Shown here: positions 1 to 5,404 of the stretch, one piece after another
How the letters are laid out: every line of letters starts with the position of its first letter
Position numbering within the stretch: position 1 is the first letter of the stretch
Source: Actinomycetota bacterium
GTDB taxonomy: Bacteria > Actinomycetota > Actinomycetes > Mycobacteriales > Mycobacteriaceae
Direction: 5' to 3'
DNA: 5,404 nt
Assembly: GCA_005789055.1 (NCBI GenBank)
Contig: SYAA01000237.1
Coordinates: 1 to 5,404, forward strand
Program-made: the position numbers and the translations under genes
Notes under the pieces: model-generated
What the model saw: the letters and a program-made list of their open reading frames with translations, nothing else
Database searches by the model: none
Told to the model about the DNA's origin: nothing

Positions 1-188
1 ACGACTCCGCGGTCGCCCTCGGGGACAAACTGGAGATCCTGGCACACGTCTACCCACCGGGTTCTCCGGATAAATTCGGACCCGAGCTCACCGACCGCAC
101 GGTCAGGACCCTCACCTCCCTGGGGGACGACGAAACCAAGGCGGTCGCGGCGATCTTCGCCCTGCCGAACTACCAGGGGGCGGCATGA
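1..188 (+). CDS. C-terminal fragment of an unrecognised protein (5'-truncated)
   Basis: An open frame enters from the left edge (first complete codon at position 3) and ends at TGA 186-188, giving about 61 visible residues. The fragment is soluble-looking and rich in Asp, Leu and Ala. It includes the stretch HVYPPGSPDKFGPELTDR and ends in LPNYQGAA. No signal peptide, membrane segment or catalytic motif is visible. The stop overlaps the fadB2 start (ATGA, 185-188), which suggests co-transcription and translational coupling. In M. tuberculosis the gene before fadB2 is icl1, but this tail does not resemble the isocitrate lyase C-terminus as I know it, so I do not assign that function. Codon use is typical of the rest of the window. 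The reading frame is supported by the stop-start overlap and by G/C-rich third positions; the function is unknown. Confidence 0.7.
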   Translation, partial: DSAVALGDKLEILAHVYPPGSPDKFGPELTDRTVRTLTSLGDDETKAVAAIFALPNYQGAA

Positions 189-1048
189 CTCAAACCGCGA
201 TCCACCGCGTCGGCGTCATCGGTGCCGGCCAGATGGGCGGCGGCATCGCCGAAGTCTGCGCGCGGGCCGGAGTCGACGTCACCGTCTTCGAGACCTCCGA
301 GGTGCTGATCGACGCCGGCCGGGCCCGCCTGACCAAGAGCCTGGATCGCGGCGTCAGTGCGGGCAGGATCACCGAGGCTGAGCGGGACGGCGCGATCGGC
401 AAGCTGCGGTTCACCACCAGCCTGACCGACCTGGCTGATCGTCAACTGGTCATCGAGGCGGTGATCGAGGACGAGGCGATCAAAGCGAGCATTTTTAGTC
501 AGCTCGACAAGATCGTCACCGACCCCGGCGCGGTGCTGGCATCGAACACCTCCAGCATCCCGATCATGAAGCTGGCGGCGGCGACCGGAAATCCCGGCCG
601 GGTGCTCGGCCTGCACTTTTTCAACCCGGTCCCGGTACTGCCGCTCGTCGAGTTGGTGACGACACTGCTCACCGACGAGGCCGCGGCCGCGCGCACCGAG
701 CAATTCGCCGCCACGGTGCTCGGCAAGCAGGTGGTGCGGTGCGGTGATCGGTCCGGTTTCGTGGTCAACGCCCTGCTGGTGCCCTACCTGTTGGCGGCGG
801 TCCGAATGGTCGAATCCGGGTTCGCCACCGTCGAGGACGTCGACGCCGCAGTCGTCGCCGGGCTGTCCCATCCGATGGGCCCGCTGCGACTCTCCGACCT
901 GATCGGCTTGGACACCCTCAAGCTGATCGCCGACAAGATGTACGAGGAATTCAAGGAACCGCTCTACGCTCCGCCGCCGCTACTGCTGCGGATGGCCGAA
1001 GCCGGTTGGCTGGGCAAGAAATCGGGCAGAGGCTTCTATACCTATTAG
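185..1048 (+). CDS. fadB2: 3-hydroxybutyryl-CoA dehydrogenase FadB2
   Basis: This 287-residue protein is a cytosolic NAD(P)-dependent short-chain 3-hydroxyacyl-CoA dehydrogenase that interconverts acetoacetyl-CoA and 3-hydroxybutyryl-CoA in fatty-acid/butanoate metabolism. The N-terminal Rossmann fold shows GAGQMG (residues 13-18) and an acidic residue at the end of the second strand (Glu36), as in NAD-preferring enzymes. Catalytic elements are NTSS (121-124), His144 in HFFNP with Glu156 as its likely partner, and Asn195 in GFVVN. The C-terminal helical domain carries HPMGPL (229-234), DLIGLD (238-243) and the family ending GKKSGRGFYTY. Length is that of single-domain family members (about 285 residues), and the sequence closely resembles M. 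tuberculosis FadB2 as I recall it. The ATG at 185 overlaps the upstream stop and follows a G-rich AGGGGG (175-180), so expression probably depends on the upstream transcript. umaA follows 45 bp later. The family is certain; in vivo direction and chain-length preference are inferred. Confidence 0.95.
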   Translation: MTQTAIHRVGVIGAGQMGGGIAEVCARAGVDVTVFETSEVLIDAGRARLTKSLDRGVSAGRITEAERDGAIGKLRFTTSLTDLADRQLVIEAVIEDEAIKASIFSQLDKIVTDPGAVLASNTSSIPIMKLAAATGNPGRVLGLHFFNPVPVLPLVELVTTLLTDEAAAARTEQFAATVLGKQVVRCGDRSGFVVNALLVPYLLAAVRMVESGFATVEDVDAAVVAGLSHPMGPLRLSDLIGLDTLKLIADKMYEEFKEPLYAPPPLLLRMAEAGWLGKKSGRGFYTY

Positions 1049-1051
1049 AAT
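1046..1051 (+). promoter_or_regulatory. Possible -10 element for umaA
   Basis: TAGAAT overlaps the fadB2 stop codon and fits the mycobacterial -10 pattern TANNNT. A start near 1058 would give a leader of about 35 nt before umaA. No convincing -35 lies 17-18 bp upstream (the sequence there is CGGGCA), so umaA may instead be read through from fadB2. Weak evidence. Confidence 0.25.
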
Positions 1052-1078
1052 CAACTGCGTGCTGTTAATAAGGCTCTT

Positions 1079-1084
1079 GAAGGG
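1079..1084 (+). promoter_or_regulatory. Ribosome binding site of umaA
   Basis: GAAGGG lies 9 nt before the ATG at 1094 and 6 nt before an in-frame TTG at 1091. Both spacings are usable. ATG is chosen because TTG is a rarer initiator and the two starts differ by only one residue. Confidence 0.55.
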
Positions 1085-1087
1085 TAA

Positions 1088-1980
<893 letters not shown>

Positions 1981-1982
1981 GC

Positions 1983-2840
1983 TCACGCCTGGGCCAGCTT
2001 GGCCTTCTCGGCCTCGACGTCGAAGTCGGCGTCGGGCCAGGTGAGGTTCATGCCCTTGAGTGCCTCGATCAGGAGTTCGGTGACGGCCAGTTGGCTATAC
2101 CACTTCTTGTCGCACGGCATCACGAACCACGGCGCATGGTCGGTCGACGTCCGGTCCAGCACCGCCTGATACGCGTCCTGGTAGGCCGGCCATAGTTTTC
2201 GTTCCTCAAGATCGCCCGGGTTGTACTTCCAATACCGGTCTGGTCGTTCGAGACGCTCGGCGAGGCGACGCTTCTGCTCGTCGAGGGAGACGAACATCGC
2301 AACCTTGACCACGGTGGTGCCTGATTCGGTGAGTTCTTTCTCGAAGGTGTTGATCTCGTCGTAGCGCGCTTCCCAGACGTCGCGAGGCACCAACTCGCGG
2401 ACGCGGACCACCAGTACGTCCTCGTAGTGCGAGCGATCGAACACGCCGATGTGACCGGCCGGCGGCAGTGCGTTGTTGATCCGCCACAAGAAGTGGTGCG
2501 CGCGCTCTTCCTCGGTCGGCGGACCGAATCCGGTGTATCGGATTCCCATCGGATTGCTTGCTCCCACAACATTTTTGACGATGCTGCCCTTGCCGGCAGT
2601 GTCCATCCCCTGCAGTACCAGCAGTAGTGAGCGGGTATCGCCCGCCTTGCCGTTGGCGTAGAGCATCTCTTGAAGACCGGCGAAGCGTTCGTTGCGCTCG
2701 GCCTGGATCTCTGCTGCCGCGGCGCGGTTACCGGTGAAGCCGGGACTGGCATCGGTGTCGATGTCGGCGATCCGATCGCCGGCGCGGAAGCGCAGAATCT
2801 GCTGGGGCTGGTGAGTCCACTGCGACGGCAGATCGTTCAT
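1983..2840 (-). CDS. PPK2-family polyphosphate:nucleotide phosphotransferase (class III-like)
   Basis: This 285-residue cytosolic kinase is of the polyphosphate kinase 2 family, which moves phosphate between polyphosphate and nucleotides. A P-loop-like Walker A motif, GMDTAGKGS, is at 78-86. The Walker B region is VFDRSHYEDVLVVRV (133-147), with Asp135 and Arg136. A lid region with basic residues follows (KRRLAERLERPDRYWKYNP, 190-208), then DKKWY (244-248) near the C-terminus. The FDRSHYEDVL pattern is what I know from the class III/PPK2_rel_1 branch, whose studied members phosphorylate both AMP and ADP; it differs from the FDRSWYNRAG pattern of the class I-type M. tuberculosis PPK2 (Rv3232c). 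Substrate preference here is therefore inferred. The gene starts 9 bp after the TetR gene stop on the same strand and has no clear Shine-Dalgarno sequence, so it may be translationally coupled to it. It occupies the place taken by pcaA in M. tuberculosis. Confidence 0.93.
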   Translation of the reverse strand: MNDLPSQWTHQPQQILRFRAGDRIADIDTDASPGFTGNRAAAAEIQAERNERFAGLQEMLYANGKAGDTRSLLLVLQGMDTAGKGSIVKNVVGASNPMGIRYTGFGPPTEEERAHHFLWRINNALPPAGHIGVFDRSHYEDVLVVRVRELVPRDVWEARYDEINTFEKELTESGTTVVKVAMFVSLDEQKRRLAERLERPDRYWKYNPGDLEERKLWPAYQDAYQAVLDRTSTDHAPWFVMPCDKKWYSQLAVTELLIEALKGMNLTWPDADFDVEAEKAKLAQA

Positions 2841-2849
2841 GGCGCCAGA

Positions 2850-3554
2850 CTAGGGGATCGTCGGCAGCACCGGGGCGGGGTGGGGCGTGGAGTTGAAAAT
2901 CTGCAACGACCCGCCCGCTTCGACGATGCCGCACAGCGAACCCCAGCACATCATGGTCAGGTAGTCGATCAGGTCGGAGCTCGTCATGCGGGGATCCGAC
3001 ATCCAGGAGTGGGTCGCCAGTTGCACACCGCCGACGATCATGAAGGCCCAGGGTTCCACCCCGCGGGTGTCCATGCCGACCGCCCGCATGCGCTGGCGCA
3101 GCACCAGGGCCAGCATCCGGGCGATGATCCGTTCGGAGTCGGCGATGACCTTGTTCTTACTCACCGAACTGTTCGCCATCACGAACCGGTAGGGCTCGGG
3201 CTCGGCCGCGACCGTCTCGACGTACACGCGGACGATTTCGTGGGTCAGGTCGAAGCCGTCGAGGTCGGTGGACAGCGCGCCGGCCAGGCTGGGGATCAGG
3301 GTGGTTTGCGCGAACCGCATCATCACGGCGGTGGTCAGGTCGTTTTTATCGACGAAGTACCGGTACAGCACCGTCTTGGACACGCCGATGTCCGCGGCGA
3401 TCTCGTCCATGCTGACGTCGCGGCCCCGCCGCCGGATCGCGTCCAGGGCGCCGTCGACGAGTTCGGTGCGCCGTTCCACCTTGTGCCGGTGCCACCGGCG
3501 CTTTCGCCCGTCGGTCTTACCCGCGGCGGGGCTGATCTGGTGCGTCACGCTCAT
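2850..3554 (-). CDS. TetR/AcrR-family transcriptional regulator (Rv0472c-like)
   Basis: This 234-residue protein is a predicted homodimeric DNA-binding regulator. A basic N-terminal arm (GRKRRWHRHKVERR, 16-29) precedes a TetR DNA-binding domain at about 28-75, with the helix-turn-helix around SMDEIAADIGVSKTVLYRYF (48-67). The remaining helices (about 80-215) form the ligand-binding and dimerisation domain, including the stretch VGGVQLATHSWMSDPRM (174-190). A Pro-rich tail ends the protein. Length and position match the TetR gene between pcaA and the DUF445 gene in M. tuberculosis. The start ATG (3554) follows a purine-rich GGGACGG about 6 nt upstream. It diverges from the DUF445 gene over 37 bp and precedes the PPK2 gene by 9 bp, so autoregulation and control of one or both neighbours are plausible. 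The ligand is unknown and no clean palindromic operator was found in the gap. Confidence 0.93.
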   Translation of the reverse strand: MSVTHQISPAAGKTDGRKRRWHRHKVERRTELVDGALDAIRRRGRDVSMDEIAADIGVSKTVLYRYFVDKNDLTTAVMMRFAQTTLIPSLAGALSTDLDGFDLTHEIVRVYVETVAAEPEPYRFVMANSSVSKNKVIADSERIIARMLALVLRQRMRAVGMDTRGVEPWAFMIVGGVQLATHSWMSDPRMTSSDLIDYLTMMCWGSLCGIVEAGGSLQIFNSTPHPAPVLPTIP

Positions 3555-3578
3555 CTGATCCGTCCCATTTCCTGGTGC

Positions 3579-3584
3579 AGTCTA
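3579..3584 (-). promoter_or_regulatory. Possible -10 element for the TetR-PPK2 pair
   Basis: On the - strand this reads TAGACT, matching TANNNT. Transcription would begin about 18 nt before the TetR ATG, leaving room for its GGGACGG ribosome site. No good -35 is visible at 17-18 bp. It lies inside the short divergent gap, so it would sit close to any DUF445 promoter. Confidence 0.3.
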
Positions 3585-3591
3585 CGGGTAT

Positions 3592-4932
3592 GTGGATGAT
3601 GGAGGAGTGGTAGCCGAACCCAGCCTTGTCGCCCGCCCAGCCCGCGGCGGGACGTCTCTGGCGGAATCATTTGCCGGCGCGGACCCCGAGACCGACGCCG
3701 AGCGGCTGCGCAACCTGCGCCGGATGAAGGCCGTGGCGTTGGGCTTTCTGGTCGGCGCGACGGTGATCTTCCTGGCCTGCCGGTGGGGCCAGGCCCAGGG
3801 GGGGCCAGCCTGGCTCGGGTACGTGGGCGCCGCGGCCGAAGCCGGCATGATCGGCGCGCTGGCCGACTGGTTCGCGGTCACGGCTCTGTTCCGCCACCCC
3901 CTTGGGCTCAAGATTCCGCACACCGCCATCATTCCGCGCAAGAAAGACCAGCTCGGTGAGGGGCTCGGCACCTTTGTTCGAGAGAATTTCATGTCGCCGG
4001 ACATCGTCGAGGCCAAGTTGCGCGATGCGGAGATCGGCGGCCGGGTCGGCAAGTGGCTCTCCGAGCCCCGGCACGCGGCTCGGGTGGCCACTGAGGCCTC
4101 CACCGCGTTGCGCGCGGTGGTGGAGTTGCTCAACGACGACGACATCCAGCAGGTCATCGACCGCACGATCGTCAAGAGACTCGCTGAGCCGCAGTGGGGT
4201 CCGCCGGCCGGACGGGTTCTGGCCTCGCTGCTGGCCGAGAACCGTCAGGAGGCGCTCATCCAGCTGCTGTGCGACCGTGCCTTCGAGTGGTCGCTGAACG
4301 CCGGCGAGACGATTGAACGAGTGGTCACCCGGGATTCCCCGACCTGGTCGCCGCGGTTCGTCGACAACTTGGTGGGTGACCGCATCCATCGCGAGTTGAT
4401 GGACTTCACCGACAAGGTGCGGCGCAACCCCAACCATGAGCTGAGGCAGTCGGCCAATCGGTTCCTGTTCGAGTTCGCCGACGATCTGCAAAATGACCAG
4501 GCAACGATCGCGCGCGCCGACGCCATCAAGGACCAACTGATGGCCCGCGACGAGGTCACCCGCGCTGCCGAGACCGCGTGGAAGACACTCAAACGGCTCG
4601 TGCTGGAGGGCGTCGACGATCCATCCAGCGCTCTGCGCAGCCGGATCACCGATTCGGTGGTGCGGATCGGGGAGTCGTTGCGCGACGATGCCGAACTGCG
4701 CGACAAAGTGGACAACTGGGTTGTGCGGGGGGCGCGCCATCTCGTCGAGCAGTACGGCGGGGAGGCAACGGCGATCATCACCGACACGATCGAACGCTGG
4801 GACGCCGAGGAGGCCAGCCGTCGCATTGAACTGCACGTAGGGCGGGACCTACAGTTCATCCGGATCAATGGCACGGTGGTGGGCGCGCTGGCCGGCCTGG
4901 TCATCTACTCGATCGCTAAATTACTGTTCTGA
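3592..4932 (+). CDS. DUF445-family membrane protein (Rv0473-like)
   Basis: This protein of up to 446 residues belongs to the DUF445 (YjiN-like) family of inner-membrane proteins of unknown function. After a variable N-terminus (1-44) there is a membrane segment at about 45-63 and a second hydrophobic region at 73-100 that runs into the family signature GALADWFAVTALFRHPLG (88-105) and IPHTAIIPRKKDQLGE (108-123). A long, charged, mostly helical middle region (about 125-415) follows, then the conserved VGRDLQFIRINGT (416-428) and a C-terminal membrane helix (about 427-446). Two membrane anchors with a large helical domain between them are typical of the family. The start is uncertain: GTG 3592 gives 446 residues, close to the M. 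tuberculosis protein (about 456), but lacks a ribosome site. An in-frame GTG at 3607 directly abuts GGAGGA (3601-3606). A G7 run (3798-3804) lies in the coding sequence. The gene diverges from the TetR gene. Confidence 0.92.
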   Translation: MDDGGVVAEPSLVARPARGGTSLAESFAGADPETDAERLRNLRRMKAVALGFLVGATVIFLACRWGQAQGGPAWLGYVGAAAEAGMIGALADWFAVTALFRHPLGLKIPHTAIIPRKKDQLGEGLGTFVRENFMSPDIVEAKLRDAEIGGRVGKWLSEPRHAARVATEASTALRAVVELLNDDDIQQVIDRTIVKRLAEPQWGPPAGRVLASLLAENRQEALIQLLCDRAFEWSLNAGETIERVVTRDSPTWSPRFVDNLVGDRIHRELMDFTDKVRRNPNHELRQSANRFLFEFADDLQNDQATIARADAIKDQLMARDEVTRAAETAWKTLKRLVLEGVDDPSSALRSRITDSVVRIGESLRDDAELRDKVDNWVVRGARHLVEQYGGEATAIITDTIERWDAEEASRRIELHVGRDLQFIRINGTVVGALAGLVIYSIAKLLF

Positions 4933-4939
4933 GCTGCGC

Positions 4940-4969
4940 TAGCAGGCGCTTGCAATAGTTAGCACTTGC
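4940..4969 (+). repeat. Helically phased short direct repeats over the XRE promoter
   Basis: TAGCA occurs at 4940-4944 and again at 4960-4964, 20 bp apart (about two helical turns). Each copy is followed by CTTGC (4949-4953 and 4965-4969). The first lies just upstream of the proposed -35 and the second in the -35/-10 spacer, a layout suited to a repressor site. Short repeats of this size can arise by chance. Confidence 0.3.
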
Positions 4970-4978
4970 GGGTATCGT
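4950..4978 (+). promoter_or_regulatory. Sigma-A-type promoter for the XRE regulator gene
   Basis: TTGCAA (4950-4955) and TATCGT (4973-4978) are separated by exactly 17 bp. The -10 fits TANNNT and the -35 matches 4 of 6 positions of TTGACA. Transcription would start near 4985, leaving a leader of roughly 40 nt that carries the ribosome site. This is the best promoter in the window; the start site itself is inferred. Confidence 0.55.
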
Positions 4979-5010
4979 GATGGTTGTCCGACACCGACAG
5001 CTAATTCGCA

Positions 5011-5017
5011 AGGGAGG
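5011..5017 (+). promoter_or_regulatory. Ribosome binding site of the XRE regulator
   Basis: AGGGAGG ends 6 nt before GTG 5024, a strong Shine-Dalgarno match at near-ideal spacing. It fixes the GTG as the start codon. Confidence 0.75.
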
Positions 5018-5023
5018 CGAGCC

Positions 5024-5404
5024 GTGGCGCAGGACGGTGATATCTCCGCCGTGGTGAGCAATGCCGCGCAGGATATCGGCAGCTTCATCCGGACCCAGCG
5101 CGAGTCTGCTCAGGTGTCGGTGCGACAACTCGCCGAACGGGCGGGAGTGAGCAATCCCTATCTGAGCCAGATCGAACGAGGGCTGCGCAAGCCCTCGGCC
5201 GAGGTGCTCAACCAGATCGCCAAGGCGCTGCGACTGTCAGCCGAGGTGCTCTACGTTCGGGCCGGCTTTCTCGAACCCGGGCAGCACAGCCACGTGCCGG
5301 ATGCCATCGTCGCGGACTCCGCGATCAACGAGCGGCAGAAGCGGGTCCTGCTCGATATCTATACGTCGTTCTGCTTGCAGAACGGGGCTGCGCGGGAGGA
5401 GTCG
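5024..5404 (+). CDS. XRE-family transcriptional regulator (Rv0474-like), 3'-truncated by the window
   Basis: The 127 visible residues encode a cytosolic helix-turn-helix regulator. The XRE/HTH_3 domain spans about 18-75: IGSFIRTQRE leads into QLAERAGVSNPYLSQIERG (35-53), which contains the recognition helix, and then KPSAEVLNQIAKALRLS. A short C-terminal region (76-127) includes HSH at 88-90, Cys117 and the helix NERQKRVLLDIY. The closest protein I know is M. tuberculosis Rv0474 (about 140 residues), so only a short tail should be missing. Rv0474 has been reported as a copper-responsive regulator acting on rpoB; whether that holds here is not shown by the sequence. The GTG start is supported by AGGGAGG at ideal spacing. 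The gene has its own likely promoter in the 91-bp gap after the DUF445 gene. In M. tuberculosis hbhA follows, and it would be expected just beyond this window. Confidence 0.93.
   Translation, partial: MAQDGDISAVVSNAAQDIGSFIRTQRESAQVSVRQLAERAGVSNPYLSQIERGLRKPSAEVLNQIAKALRLSAEVLYVRAGFLEPGQHSHVPDAIVADSAINERQKRVLLDIYTSFCLQNGAAREES

Noticed and set aside
170..871. 233-codon - strand frame antisense to fadB2
   Set aside because: Composition (Gly, Asp, His, Arg, Gln) is that of a GC-rich antisense shadow, and fadB2 is unmistakable on the other strand.
1992..2004. GGCCA-GCT-TGGCC hairpin at the end of the PPK2 gene
   Set aside because: A 5-bp stem with a 3-nt loop inside coding sequence and without a T tract is expected by chance in GC-rich DNA; the hairpin at 1962-1980 is better placed.
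3555..3591. Palindromic TetR operator in the divergent gap
   Set aside because: Only fragments such as CCA-N5-TGG were found; no inverted repeat of the length usual for TetR operators is present.
2670..3599. 309-codon + strand frame antisense to the TetR and PPK2 genes
   Set aside because: It is His/Gly/Arg/Asp-rich and has no family features, typical of the shadow frame opposite a GC-rich gene. The - strand frames carry clear TetR and PPK2 motifs.
3667..4836. 389-codon - strand frame antisense to the DUF445 gene
   Set aside because: It is a shadow frame with no recognisable motifs; the + strand frame has the conserved DUF445 signatures.
4934..4945. CTGC-GCTA-GCAG hairpin after the DUF445 stop as a terminator
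   Set aside because: The stem is only 4 bp with no T tract, too weak to call.
4959..4969. TTAGCACTTGC resembling half of a CIRCE (HrcA) operator
   Set aside because: CIRCE needs an inverted GAGTGCTAA nine bases downstream, which is absent, and the downstream gene is not a chaperone.

Overview
The window comes from a GC-rich actinobacterium, almost certainly a Mycobacterium/Mycolicibacterium species. The evidence is strong G/C bias at third codon positions, GTG starts, a mycolic-acid methyltransferase, and a gene order that matches from memory the M. tuberculosis fadB2-umaA ... TetR (Rv0472c)-DUF445 (Rv0473)-XRE (Rv0474) region just upstream of hbhA. It is densely coding: the largest gap is about 91 bp, and no rRNA, tRNA, CRISPR array, insertion sequence or phage feature was seen.

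Layout: (1) positions 1-188 hold the 3' end of an unrecognised gene whose stop overlaps the next start (ATGA). (2) fadB2, a 3-hydroxybutyryl-CoA dehydrogenase, is followed after 45 bp by umaA, a SAM-dependent mycolate-type methyltransferase, both on the + strand. (3) A PPK2-family polyphosphate:nucleotide phosphotransferase on the - strand converges on umaA with only 13 bp between the stop codons. A TetR-family regulator on the - strand lies 9 bp upstream of it, so the two probably form a regulator-kinase pair. (4) A DUF445 membrane protein on the + strand diverges from the TetR gene across a 37-bp gap. (5) After a 91-bp gap with a credible sigma-A-type promoter comes an XRE-family regulator (Rv0474-like) that runs off the right edge.

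The + strand left block links short-chain acyl-CoA metabolism with cell-envelope lipid modification. The right block is regulatory and membrane-related. The main departure from the M. tuberculosis arrangement is that pcaA, expected convergent to umaA, is absent and a class-III-like PPK2 sits in its place. The upstream gene also does not look like isocitrate lyase, which precedes fadB2 in M. tuberculosis. I see no clearly new multi-gene system. The points most worth checking are this gene replacement, the unknown coupled upstream gene, the regulatory DNA before the XRE gene, and the uncertain start and G7 tract of the DUF445 gene.
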